Source: Aralia elata (Eukaryota > Streptophyta > Magnoliopsida > Apiales > Araliaceae). Taken from it: 64,000 bases of DNA. Shown here one piece after another: positions 23,640 to 34,686 of the stretch. Position 1 is the first letter of the stretch; each line of letters starts with the position of its first letter. A program made the position numbers and the translations under genes. Below the pieces are notes generated by a model that did no database searches, was not told where the DNA came from, and was given only the letters and a program-made list of their open reading frames with translations. The stretch is from assembly GCA_034770075.1 (NCBI GenBank), contig JAVJAP010000217.1:620001-684000 (forward strand). Reading direction: 5' to 3'.

Positions 23640-24480
23640 TAATATACTTGTAAAGTAATTAGTTATTAAAACTAATAAATAAAATTAATAAAATTAATCA
23701 TTTATTATTTATCAATAAATAATAAGTAAAGATAATAAATATTTAATTATTATTTGATTAATATTAAATAATAATTAAATATGAATAAATTAGTAAATTA
23801 ATTATTTATTATTTATAAATAATAAATAAAGATAGTAAATATTTAATTATTTTTATTAAATAATAATTATGTATGAATAAAGTTATTTATCAATAAACAA
23901 TAAATATTTAATTATTATTTAATAATAATTACTAAATAATAATTCAGTGTGAATAAAAGTAATGGGGGTAATTATGTGTTAATAATAAATAAAGATAATA
24001 AATACTTAATTATTATTTAAGGAACATTAAATAATAATTAAGTATGAATAAGGTAATAAATAATAATTGTTTACCAATAAAGATAATAAATATTTAATTG
24101 TTATTAGATAATAATTAAGTATGAATAAGTTAACAAAACAATTATTTATTATTTATCAATAAATAATAAATAAAGATAATGAATATTTGCTTATTATTTA
24201 ATTTACATTAAATATAATAATAAAGTATGGGTATTATTATAAGTAAAGATAATAATACCTATTGATTAGTTAATTAATAATTAAGTGTGTGTGAATTAAT
24301 GCATTAAGTATTTAATTAATGTTGAATAAGGAACAAGGTTAATAATTACTCAATTACCCATAAGGTAAATAGTAATTAAGCGCAATAAAATTAAATAAGT
24401 GATCAACTATTATTTGGTTGCTATTAAACCATGATAAATTATTATTTATTTTATAAATAATAAATAAGAATTATTAACCC
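23640..24480. repeat. AT-rich palindromic array in the LTR
   Basis: Repeated runs such as AAAGATAATAAATATTTAAT and AATAATTAAGTATGAATAA recur at irregular intervals of about 80-110 bp (for example near 23730, 23835, 23990, 24080 and 24170). Many are self-complementary (TTATTATTTATAAATAATAA type). GC content is very low compared with the LTR ends. Confidence 0.7.
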
Positions 24481-26008
24481 ACATTTAGAGACAAATAAGG
24501 GTAATAGTTGAGTACTCAAATGATAGGTAACCATGATTAACTATTATTTATTTTTAAATAATAGCTAGAGGCCATTAAATTAATTTCTATTTAGCTAATG
24601 ATTAGATGGTAATTAAATATATATATAGTAAATTGTTTATCTGCTGAATAGATAGCATAAGTGAGTGTATCGATATACAGTTATGCAATGCTAATGGATA
24701 AACCGACTTTATCAACTGATAGGTTATCCAAGATCAATTAATTAAAGCTAAATTTTACCTGTAGCTGAGCAAACAGGCAAGTTCTATCTTACTCAACTCT
24801 TACATTAAGCAAGTTTCTAAACCTTATGCATTATTTTTAATTGGTGCAAAAAAGGTATATATCATTGCAAGTTATTCTTTAAGCTTGAATCTTATCTCCA
24901 AGCATGCCTTAAGTGGTCTAATTACTTTCAAAATTATTCCACATCTATGTATTCATTGACATTCACACTCGTGCATTTGAATTCGTATATTTATTAAAGT
25001 TCCGAAATTACGAACTATTCATGATTAAGCCTGAACCCTTGTTCGGTCAGGCAAGTATGTGAGAATTTATAAAAGCTATCCGAACTAATCGATGGTAAGG
25101 ATTCTTAGACTGTATGAACACCCCTTTTATTATAGGGGAGTACCCCAGGTACCGTATATAAGATACAAATAACAGAGTTAAATGTTATGCATACACATAG
25201 CGTACGCGAGGCTGATCCCCTCAAGTACTTATTCTGTAGCCAGTAACCAGAGGGTCAACTAGCTATTGATTCATTTGGAAGTTATTGTTCAAAGTCTATT
25301 TGACTATCTCTATTTTAAAAGCAATTAATGTTCTTGCTTCTGATAATTGTTGAATTCTCTTTCTATATTCCCTTCATCATGATATATCCTTATTGTTGTA
25401 CTTTAAACTTGCTGAGCAAACTCATTGCTCACCCTTGCTATATCATGACTCCATTGCAGCTAAACCCGAGACGTCAGGGAAGAACAAAGGGAAGGAAAAG
25501 ATGAAGTGATAGACTTCATGTAGCTGATTATACCTTAAGTGTAGTAAATTTTTATTAAGGTAATTTAAACCCTGACAATTATGTGGGTATGGATTTGTGT
25601 TAAGCTTTTAAGGTTATTGTATTCTGGGACTAGTAACACCTTTCTAATGAACAACATATGTTTATTTCCGCATTTTAGTCTATGTATGTTGTTGGAGGTG
25701 AATGATGTATTGGATCGTGATGACCGGATCCGGGTGTTTGGAGACCCGAATTTGGGGGCGTCACAGGTTGGTATCAAAGCTGTAGGTTATAAACTTTAAG
25801 ATCGCTAAACCTAGGTTATAACCTTAGCATTAAACTCGTATTGAGTACGCTAAGATATGAATCAAGGAGATTCAGGTAATGGTCTTGTCTGGGGGTGGAT
25901 TGTGGAAATCTGCTAAGCCAAGTTGTACATGATAAAATATCTTTTCATTTTATCAATGAATGTATTTTATTATGATACTGACATTGTTGTCTCTGTCTGT
26001 GTTGTAAG

Positions 26009-26686
26009 ATGGCTGACAGGGAAGGGACTAGTGGGACCCAGGAGGAGGAGACATTCATAGATATACCAGTAGTTGCTGAGCAGTTGGTGGGGTATGCTCC
26101 TATTGCCCCAAGAGTACCACTGGAGGAGTCCGAGCCAGAGGAGGACTATCCGGAGGAGCGGGTAGAGCCGGTCGTAGGCCGAGTCATGAGGTCCAGCAGT
26201 CAGGACCCGAATGCTGAGGAGGAGGACCCCAAGATCGAGGGAGAGGAGCCACCTGCTTATGTTGATGGCATGGGGTCCACTACCGACGATATCATCGAGG
26301 GACTGACTAGCAGGAACGAGGAGCTGGAGGACTGGGTAGCTCATCTAGAGGAGCAGAACCAGACCCATCAGATCACGGAGGATCAGTATAGGGAGCTAGC
26401 TTATCAGCTGGAGTATGAGTTGGAGACGGTAAAGGCGCAGCTGCAGGGTTATGAGACCTCAGCGCAGCAGATTGGACCATTGCTACATCAGATGGTGGCC
26501 CGAAATGCTGAGCTGAGAGAGAGATTAGAGCAGAAGGATATGGAGATCGCCCATCTGACGGCCAAACAGGAGGCCATAAAGTTCGAGTTTGGGCTGAAGA
26601 CTGCGGAGAGGAGGAGGGTCAGAGATGCTTGGGTCAGAGAGGCGAGGAGGGTTGACCAGTTGGAGGCCAGAGCAGTGAGGATTTGA
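26009..26686 (+). CDS. 225-residue acidic coiled-coil ORF of a gypsy element
   Basis: An open frame of 225 codons begins with ATG 229 bp after the primer site, the position of gag. Residues 1-95 are acidic and proline-containing (EESEPEEDYPEERVEP). From about residue 95 the chain is heptad-rich, Glu/Gln/Arg/Leu (NEELEDWVAHLEEQNQTHQ, LRERLEQKDMEIAHLTAKQE), predicting a long coiled coil. There is no zinc knuckle, protease or RT. It may be the N-terminal part of a gag or an extra ORF, as in some plant gypsy lineages. Sequence after 26690 is unrelated, so the element is cut here. Being open in a decayed neighbourhood suggests fairly recent insertion. Confidence 0.65.
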   Translation: MADREGTSGTQEEETFIDIPVVAEQLVGYAPIAPRVPLEESEPEEDYPEERVEPVVGRVMRSSSQDPNAEEEDPKIEGEEPPAYVDGMGSTTDDIIEGLTSRNEELEDWVAHLEEQNQTHQITEDQYRELAYQLEYELETVKAQLQGYETSAQQIGPLLHQMVARNAELRERLEQKDMEIAHLTAKQEAIKFEFGLKTAERRRVRDAWVREARRVDQLEARAVRI

Positions 26687-26868
26687 CCGGATCAAATCTC
26701 TTAGATATGATATAATTAAGGTTAGGTTAATACATGTTCTTATACCTTGCCATGTATACTAGAACCAGAAATAAAAATTTCACACAAAAGATTAACCAAC
26801 TAAAAGTTATTTGAAGTCAAACCTTCCATCTTGACCATGACCAACTGTTCTTCAGCCCATGAAGAACA

Positions 26869-26899
26869 CCTATAGCGACAGACTATCCGTTGCTATAGG
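26869..26899. repeat. CTATAGCGAC hairpin, relative of the foldback at 56.7 kb
   Basis: CCTATAGCGACAG and CCGTTGCTATAGG face each other across 5 bases. Another AGCGACAGTTAAGACCGTCGC motif follows at 26958-26978. The same TATAGCGAC / ACCGTCG vocabulary makes up the foldback at 56717-56795. Confidence 0.6.
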
Positions 26900-26989
26900 G
26901 CCCTTTTAGCGAAAATCTCCTTCCGATTACCAGAAACTCAAGAACACTTTTAGCGACAGTTAAGACCGTCGCGGTAGCCCTTTTACGAC

Positions 26990-28932
26990 AATAATAAATA
27001 AACATTAATAAAAATAATTAATAAATTAGAAATAAATATTAAATAATTAATTATTAAATATTAAAATTCATTTTAAATTATATTTATTAACTTTTAATAT
27101 TTTGACATAAAATATTATTAATTATTTAATTTAATTAAATATTAATGATAATAAATTATTTAATAATTATATTAAATAAATAATTTAAAAATGATATTAA
27201 GGTATTAAAATTATTCTAAATGATAAATAAATTATTTAAATAAAATACTAACTTTCTAAAATATTTATAAGTGATAAATAAATCATTTTAAATAATATAC
27301 TTTACTTTCTACAATTATTAGAATAATATATTAAATTTCTAAAAATTTTATAAATGATAATTAAATCATTTAAATAATATTCTAAAATACTAAAATTATT
27401 TTAAATGATAAATAAATCATTTAAATAATATACTAAAATTCTAAAAATGTTATAAATGATAATTAAATCATTTAAAAATATTTCTAAGCTTGTAAAAATT
27501 ATTTAAAAATATTACCAAGCTTGTGAAAATTATTTAAAAATAATATTAAGCTTCTAAAAATATTCTAAATGATAATTAAATTGTCTAAGTTAATATTTAA
27601 GTTATTAAATAAAGTTTTATTGATAAACCTATGTGTTTAAGTATCTAATAACGTTATCGAAAGGCCAAATCAATGTCGAACCTTAACGATATTTGACTAG
27701 TTTAATTCGATATGTGTTATTATATGTTCTAACACTTATTATTGATATGAATAGACATAAATAGACTACGTGACGTAGATAGACATTGTAAACTTAACGT
27801 ACTATGCACAGGCAAGTCTCCAAACCTTGTTACCTTTATTCAAGTATTATACATCTTGCTATCAATTATTGTGAAGTTATTGCTTCTTGATTCAGCATAA
27901 CTTAAGAAATAAATTGTTATTTATATATTGTTTATTCGAGCATGAATTGTTGTGCCAAGCCAAATTGTTTGGTACGACATCTTATAACTGAGTATACAAA
28001 CACCCTATATGGGTTGTTATTGTCGATAATATATTGACATCTAGTGCATGTTGGGCATGATTAGGATGGTATGCATACTCCTAGGATATCTCGATTAGGT
28101 TGATCCCCTATAAGATATCTGAACAAAGCTTTTCTAAGTCATTGAAGACTGATAGAACTAGTTGGAACACATGGTTCATGTATTGAACCCTTAGTTGGCA
28201 AAAGCTTTTGAACTTCTTTCAAATCAAACACATTGTGTTTACATTTTTGATATAAACTTGCTGAGCATTCTTTAGCTCATCCTTGTATAAAACTTTCCTT
28301 TGTAGTTTTAGATGGTAATCCCGGAACTTCAGGGACAGACAAGGAAAAAGGTCGTGTTAATTAGTTATCTTACTGTTTTTAAATAAATTAAAGTCTTTTA
28401 AAGACTTTGTTGTAATAAAGAACATATTACTGAGAATGTTGTAATCAAACTTAAGGTTATGAAATATATATATCATCTTTTGTTATATCTCTTGCGTTGT
28501 ATTTACATTCTTAGTTAAGTTAGAAAGTAGCACTTGATCTAGTACAGTATCCATATGAACTATACATCTGAATGAGGGTATTTAAATGATCTTGGGAGTT
28601 CTGTAAGCACTGAGGTTACACTTAATCAGTGCCGGTAAGGTGCCACCTTACCGAAATGCACCCCTCAATTCTAAGAACAATCTTATCATTAATACTGTGA
28701 ATGTCAGATAGGGAATATCAATATAAAAGTGACATCCATAAGATATGAATATACACATCCAAGTGAGGGTATCCAAACACAGTTAATGTTCTGACTAGAA
28801 CTATTATCTGTTATAGGATATTGTGAACCTTGGATAGATAGAAGTTATATATTATGGAATATTTATTGTTAAATAGTCTCACGTGAGCACTAAATCTGCT
28901 ACAGGGAGTGTAGAGAATTTGGGGGCTTCACA
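26990..28932 (+). mobile_element. diverged, 5'-truncated LTR of the same gypsy family
   Basis: The 3' half parallels the 3.9-kb LTR: CTTGCTGAGCATTCTTTAGC (28257), CCCGGAACTTCAGGGA (28321) and the end TTTGGGGGCTTCACA at 28932, against TTTGGGGGCGTCACA. The 5' part is an AT-rich array with repeated AAATGATAATTAAATCATTT units (27230-27560). Identity to the first LTR is too low for a pair of one insertion. No primer site follows (TCTCCCTTCC), so it is a fragment or a separate family member. Confidence 0.6.
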
Positions 28933-29394
28933 TCTCCCTTCCCTTTAATTTAGTAATTTTATAATTAACGTGGGCAAGCATAGACTATAAAAATTTAAGG
29001 ATTAACTATAACCCATCAAAACTTCTTTGAGCAAGCATACATTATGAAAAACTCATATCTCAACAATAATCTATCAAAACCTCTTAATTAATTTAAAATC
29101 ACATTAGAACTATAAAACGAAGGTATTTCAATGGGAAACATTTGGGGATTAGAAAGAGTTAGGGAGAAGAAATTCTCACTGATGATTTAGATCTTGCGCT
29201 CACGAAGTATCTTTGGTATAGACCCTTTCGGTCCATAGTTAATCTGCATGGGGACTTCTTCTCTTAGAACCTTATCCCCAATGAAATTTGACGCGCCCTC
29301 ATATGTAAGTTACAGAATATCGACCTAGGTGCTAAGGATGTAGATATCCTGCATGCCCGATGAATTGGGTATCTCTGTCTATTCATGGAATTGA
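28933..29394. other. unassigned gap
   Basis: Non-coding AT-rich sequence up to about 29150. 29160-29390 may hold the decayed 3' end of the minus-strand mobile-domain gene that follows, but the frames there are broken. Confidence 0.35.
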
Positions 29395-30345
29395 AATCCT
29401 TCTCTTTCTTCACCCCCCGCATACTCCTTCTCCCTTACATCCGCATCATAGATAGCATACAAATGGTTCCACCCCTCTTTCATGAGTTTGTATTCCAGAG
29501 GTATGTCTTGCTTGAGCTTGAAGACTTTGTCCAATAGAGACTTTGCGCTCTCAATTTATAATGACAAAAAACAAAAAAAAAACTACTAACAATAAATCAT
29601 TAGCATCAAAGTATACAATAGATTATATCAATTGAAAAATAAATAAAAATTTAAATTGCTTAATATGCTAACCATGCTGATTATATACGAACTGAGGCTT
29701 GTACGAAGTGTTAGGATCTCCTTCGCGTCAAGAGCGATGCATATATCGTTGGGTGATCCTATTGTACGAGTTGAAGTATGTATCCGTGGGGATATCCTTA
29801 GCAACCCGCATTGTTTGTCCCTCGAGATGGTCCATATATATCTCTCACTGCTCAATGTATTCGCACCTCGATTTCATGTAATCCTCTGGCTTAAATTTTT
29901 GTTCCTTGAGTGCTCTAAGAAATTCATGTCTTTCTACCAAAGACGGAATACCTTGTAAATACCCGTACTACTTCATGACTTGGTCGGACATTTAATATTG
30001 TACAATATCGAAATGAATCAAAAGGAGCCGACCAGATCCTGCCATTCTCGCCTTATAATTGTAACCACTCCAATCATCGTCCCATCTAAGGTACGACCGC
30101 CAAACTACCTCCTACTTAGGCTACCTATCAAATTCCCCCGAGTGGAAAGATAGATGGTGCTGGGTATTCGCCCGCCTATCGGGATATTAATGATTGACTG
30201 AGTATGCCCAGGTCGTTGCCCTAGGAAGCCAAAATAAAGAATTTGGCCTAGGGTTAGGCCTTACAACTAGAAGACGCTCGTATGACCAAATTTGTAACAA
30301 GGTGACACAACCATTTACATACTTAGTCTCTCTCCTAGTAGTTGT
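29395..30345 (-). pseudogene. plant mobile domain (PMD) gene remnant
   Basis: Minus-strand phrases in order: VNGCVTLLQIWSYERLLVVR and FWLPRATTWAYSV (30330-30190), VVWRSYLRWDDDWSGYNYK (about 30110-30050), GYLQGIPSLVERHEFLRALK and YMKSRCEYIEQ (29960-29840), HLEGQTMRVAKDIPTDTYF (29830-29770). After an AT-rich, intron-like gap comes LLDKVFKLKQDIPLEYKLMK with YAIYDADVREKEY (29545-29430). The GC-LLQ-W-ER and WR-Y-RWDDDW motifs are those of the aminotransferase-like plant mobile domain of transposon-derived genes and MAIN-like proteins. Several stops (many TAG/TGA in place of Trp or Arg codons) show it is dead. Its 5' end is cut by the LTR starting at 30346. Confidence 0.65.
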
Positions 30346-30509
30346 TGTTAGGATAAATGCATATTTAATTTCATGATGAGATAATGTATATTTATAACCA
30401 ACAGCTTTTATGACGTCCTTAAAAGAAAATTGATGTAAAATGACTTAGATTAGAAGATGAAACTTATTAGGTTGATCTATTTTGTTGAGTAAATTGAATA
30501 TAGAGACTA

Positions 30510-30910
30510 TAGGGAATTAGACGATCGTAAAGCTAATTAGTCGATCGTAAAGCTTATTGGATGATCGTAGAGTATTCTGGTCAAGTTCGCAGAGTCTACT
30601 CTAAGATTGTAAAGTTTGAATAATCATAGAGTATATTAAAATATCGTAAAACAAATTGAAGTTCGCTGAGTCTACTTAGAGATCGTAAAGAATATTAAAG
30701 ATTGCAGAGTCTACCAAAGATCGTAGAGCTCTCTACTTAAAGATCGTAAAGTGCATTGAAGACCGTAGAGTTTGATAGAGATCGTAGAGCACATTGAAGA
30801 TCGTAGAGCTTATGGATCGTAGGCCTTGCCAATTGTAGAGTTAGCCTAGCCAGATACTCTACGATCTCTATAAAACTCTACGATCTCTATGAAACTCTAC
30901 GATTACGAAA
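30510..30910. repeat. GATCGTAAAG motif array, with inverted copies at its end
   Basis: Some fifteen or more copies of GATCGTAAAG, GATCGTAGAG or AGATTGTAAAG are spaced about 20-30 bp. At 30850-30900 the motif flips to CTCTACGATCTCTATAAAAC, present twice in tandem and once alone. It lies in the U3 of the copia LTR. The same words occur at 18728-18770, just before the LTR block at 18789. Confidence 0.8.
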
Positions 30911-31389
30911 ATTATAGAGTATATCAGCTCTGATAATGGACTGACATTGTCAAGAGTCGTAAAGTGAAGATCCCAAGATAGTTGTTGAACATCTTAAGAT
31001 TAAAAAGAAGATCAGATCGAATTGCGTCTAATAGCTAGTTTGGTGAAGTGACAGCGACCCACGTGAATGTCACTGTAGTGTCACTGCAGCAGTCTGATAT
31101 GACATATCACAGTCGAAAACAAGCTGACACATACTCTCTAAAAGTCAACAATCAGAGATATTCTAGGACCGGAGCATTAAATGAGCAACGACAACTTTCT
31201 AACGGGACAATCTTGAGGACGTCTATAAGAAGCACGCAAATTCAATCCAACAGTAACGATCACGAATTATACAAGTTGAATTGTTGTCCAACTCTCAAGA
31301 ACACTACTCTATGAATCTAGAACTATTTGTTCTACTGCTAAGTCTTTCATTACTGGACTTAAAGCCACTTAGCAGCACCTCAAACTCAA

Positions 31390-31535
31390 TCTATCTTTTA
31401 GTGATTGTTCAAGTCTTAGTGACCTTTGTAATCAAGTCTTAGTGACTTGTTCCAAGTCTTTGTGACTTGAAGAAATCTTAGTGATTCAATTGTTGTAATT
31501 GTTCTTAGTGGACAGATCTTAGTGAGCACCCATCC
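31390..31535 (+). repeat. CTTAGTGACTT motif array
   Basis: CTTAGTGA, AAGTCTTTGTGACTTG and variants occur at least eight times, 15-40 bp apart, on the R/U5 side of the copia LTR, some 330 bp before its end. Confidence 0.75.
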
Positions 31536-31869
31536 TTAGTGGATTATACTTACTCAAAGAGTAAAAGTGTGGCTTAGGAGATCTTTGTGCTCCGAACTAC
31601 TTAAAATTATTTGTCTTCTTTATTTTCTGCACTTATATTTTTACGAAGTCTTTTATATTTATTTATGACTTAATTCCACTAGTGTGCTGAATTCAAAACT
31701 GTGATTCTCTTAAATCTTTGAAGGGAATTTTCAAAGTATCATTCCGCTGTACATAGTTAAATTAACCTGCATAATATATAAATTGGTAATACTTCTTTAA
31801 AAGAAAAGTTTTTAAAGGATCTATTCAACCTCCCTACTAGATCTCGTAGTGCCTTTGGAAAATAACAAG

Positions 31870-31883
31870 TAGTATCAAAGCAG
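31870..31883 (+). promoter_or_regulatory. degenerate iMet primer binding site
   Basis: AGTATCAAAGCAGG immediately follows the LTR end. It departs from TGGTATCAGAGC at two or three bases. Confidence 0.5.
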
Positions 31884-31920
31884 GTTCTCGTAATCAAAGC
31901 TTAAATTGCTTGAGTAGATC

Positions 31921-32907
31921 AATGGCACGAAATAAAACCAGTTCTGAGCTTGGTGGTAGAAACAAGCCACCCATATGTAATAAAGATAAATTTGCTAACT
32001 AGAAAGTGTGAATACAGGCCTACATGGATGCACTTAATGAGGAGCTATTTGATGTTGTTCTAAATGGTCCATATGTTCCCACGAAGCTCGCTCCAACAAC
32101 AGAAGATCCAAACAAAGTTGCGGTCGAGCAAAGAACCGAATGGACTGATATGGAGAAGAAGCTCGTGCAGCTCGATAAAAGAGCCAAGAACATTATGTTC
32201 ATGGCTTTGGAGGATGAACTGTTTAAGAACATGGTCAATTGCATAACGACAAATGAAGTATGAGAAGCTTTCCTAGTGATGCACGAGGAAATTGAAGAAG
32301 TCAGGGAAAACAAGCAATCCTTGCTGACTAAACAATATGAAATGTTCTTCTATATCCCTGAGGAGAACATAACAACAACTTATGAAAGGTTCATCATGCT
32401 GCTCAACTGCCTCAGAGCATTTGAAAAGGTTTATCCCAACAAAGACCTTAATATTAAATTCATGAGAGCACTGCCAAGCAAGTGGGATGCACAAACCACT
32501 ACGATAAGAGAATCGAAGAATCTGCATGAAATGACTGTGCAAAAACTCTACGCTAATCTCCTTGCCTATGAGCTCGAGCTAAACCACAGGGCACAGACTA
32601 CTTCAGAATCCAAGAGAAAAGAAAGAGGAGTCACTCTTAAAGCGTCGCAGACAGCTTCCAAAGTCCCTGTTGAAGAGGATTCTGATGATGATGAAGACGA
32701 TGAAGATATTGCTCTACTTGCCAGAAGATTAAGGAAATTCATGAGAAAAGGCAGAAGTAGCAAGCCCAGGAGATATGACAACAACAACAGTAAAAATCGT
32801 GATCACTAGAAGGACCTGTCCTATAATTGTAAAAAGTCAGGTCATTATATCGCTGAGTGCAACAAGCCCCTGAGAGAGGAGCTGAAGAAAGACAAGAAGA
32901 AGAAATA
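31921..32907 (+). pseudogene. copia gag with stop-converted Trp codons
   Basis: From ATG at 31921 (MARNKTSSELGG) the frame runs to KKDKKKK at 32907. It matches the UBN2/DUF4219-type copia gag (YMDALNEELFDVVLNGPYVP, YERFIMLLNCLRAFEKVYPN, LHEMTVQKLYANLLAYELE) plus a zinc-knuckle region. Internal stops at about 31999 (TAG), 32008 (TGA), 32261 (TGA) and 32807 (TAG) all sit where Trp is expected. The knuckle reads SYNCKKSGHYIAEC, so its first cysteine is Ser. Gag would form the virus-like particle and package RNA. The element is cut at 32968 by a gypsy LTR, with no protease or pol. Confidence 0.8.
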
Positions 32908-32968
32908 ATAAGCTCCAAAAACAGAATTCAAGGGCTACAGGAAGTTTTAGAAAAAGGATAAAGGCCTT

Positions 32969-34274
32969 TGTTGCCTAATTTCTTACTAGCACTTTAACAC
33001 ACAAGTATACATGTTCGTTCGTAGTATTTAGCAAGCAAGGATATCGTTCCCACGAGGAAATAGGTTAATACTTATCAATTACCAAATTCTAACTCAATTA
33101 ATCTTATTTAAATTATGATAATGTCTGTAATTTTGAGAATTAAATCAATAAAATTAACTACTAAATTATGAGATCACAAGAATAAATGTAGAGATGATAG
33201 TTTAAGATTACAACTTCCCTTAGTATTTCATTTAAACCAATACACTCCTTATTTAATTAATTAATTAATTACTATGAATTGCTAACCAAGAATTCTTTAT
33301 AATATTCAAGCGCTTCTTCCGATAGACACGTGAACAAATCCTTATAAATCTAGCAAGCAACATAATTACAAGGAACACCCTAACTAATTAACCCACTATA
33401 TTTCTATGTGAATTATGTTAATTAGGATTTTAAGCACATATTCTTTCAATGGTTGCGAAAGACATATATGTATATTCTTATCCTATACGCTAATCATATT
33501 AACCTTATTCAGATTATATGAACAGATGTTATCATACCCAGATCTAAATCTATACTCCATCTTCCAATTTTGTATAAATTATCCTGGTAATTGTTGATCA
33601 AACAATTAATCAATAAGAACAAGATATGATAAACAATTCAAAAGTAATTAACTTAAACTAAATAGAAAGCATCAATCTAAATTACATATTAAGTTTCGTT
33701 GCAATCTTAATTGAAAGTTTAGTTCATAACGATTAAGGAAACCATCATCCAGATAATAAATAAAAATATCCCAAAGATTACAAAAATTAAAGATAAAAGA
33801 AGGGAATAGAAGAAAGTATAAAGTCGTTCCCAATCTCTCTCTTGATCTTCAAACTCTACAAATCTCCTTCGTGTTCTCCTTGTAATTTTTCTCTGCAACT
33901 CTCTTGTTACATTTTTTCTGAAGTCTTCTCCCTTGTATATTAGTCAAACCCTCCTTTAGATTCCTAATTGGCTTCAATTTCTATCTCAGCAGCAACAATT
34001 TCCATCTTTGGCCGAGCTAGAGTGCCTAGGCGCTCAACTTAGTGCAATTCCAAGCGCCTAGGCACTTGACCAGGACCAAGCAATTATAAAAATGACATCA
34101 AGTCATTTTTAATGCCTTTTTAATTCTTTTCTTCACCAAAATAACTTTTATGCCCCTCTAGCTCCACCATGTAAGAAATAAACACAAAACAATAAAATGA
34201 TCCTAAAAACACTTAAAGACAACAATAATTAAACTCATCAATACCTGATTCGTAGGTATAAAACCCACTCATCA
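32969..34274 (-). mobile_element. 3' LTR of an Athila-like gypsy element
   Basis: It runs TGTTGCCTAATT ... ACTCATCA on the plus strand and contains the family signature AAGTATAC, GTTCGTAGTA, TCCCACGAGG (33000-33060) shared with the LTRs at 50366, 52727 and 60359. On the minus strand a PPT, TATGGTTGGGGGTATT (34290-34275), precedes it, which fixes the orientation. A TATA-like GACTAATATACAAGG lies at about 33947-33933 (minus), with a palindrome pair 75 bp upstream. It interrupts the copia gag at 32968. Confidence 0.75.
34022..34065. promoter_or_regulatory. paired GC palindromes, 32-bp pitch (LTR U3)
   Basis: GTGCCTAGGCGC at 34022-34033 and GCGCCTAGGCAC at 34054-34065, exactly 32 bp apart start to start and mirror images of each other. 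The 20-bp spacer is AT-richer. Confidence 0.85.
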
Positions 34275-34686
34275 AATACCCCCAACCATAACCAATTGCT
34301 TATCCCCAAGCAATGCAATAATGAAAATGAAAACTAACTGTATACCTACAAATCAAACAACCCAAATAACATAGCATCCAATATCAGGCCTCAAAGATAT
34401 CATATAATACTCAACTAAAACATCTAACCAATGCAAAGTTTCCAATTTGAACTAATTAGCCGAACTACATTTATCATCACCCATGTTGTGTGTGTGTGTG
34501 TGTAAATCAACTATTTTAATCAATTACAACTTAAATCGCTCACATAATTAACTTCTTAGAAAGAAACTCTAGTTTTACTTAACTCCATCAGTAAACACAA
34601 CCAATCCGACTAACGCAAGCAATTACTAAGCACAAAGGTATCACCAAGGTTTATTACAAACATACTTTATTATTTCACGAGTGCAT
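34275..34686 (-). mobile_element. gypsy internal region next to the 3' LTR
   Basis: PPT followed (minus orientation) by the non-coding region before the LTR, including a (TG)n run at about 34484-34503. It resumes at 43923 after the nested copia element. The same landmarks occur at 62062-62570 beside another LTR of this family (CCCCCAAAC, (TG)n, CAAACCAAATGG). Confidence 0.65.

Larger units (their letters stand above)
21836..25765 (+). mobile_element. long (3.9-kb) Ty3/gypsy-type LTR
   Basis: It runs from TGTAATGTCCAGGAAATT to GGGGGCGTCACA and is followed 3 bp later by the primer site TGGTATCAAAGC (25769-25780), so it is a 5' LTR in plus orientation. A TATA box (CCCCTATAAATTGAACCC) lies near 22847. 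GC-rich sequence precedes it (22540-22780) and a long AT-rich array fills the R/U5 side. The closing part (CTTGCTGAGCAAACTCATTG, CCCGAGACGTCAGGGA) is shared with the diverged LTR ending at 28932. The alternative start TGTCCAGG at 21841 is possible. Confidence 0.7.
30346..31867 (+). mobile_element. copia LTR (5' LTR of the gag at 31.9 kb)
   Basis: It begins TGTTAGGATAAATGC and ends AAATAACA directly before a degenerate primer site (AGTATCAAAGCAGG, 31870-31883, compare TGGTATCAGAGC). Length about 1.52 kb. It contains two motif arrays: GATCGTA(A/G)AG at 30510-30910 and CTTAGTGA at 31390-31535. The left border is set by the TG and by where the mobile-domain gene stops. Confidence 0.65.

Noticed and set aside
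25565..25799. Frames overlapping the end of the 3.9-kb LTR
   Set aside because: They cross the LTR/primer-site border and have no domain. Shadow frames.
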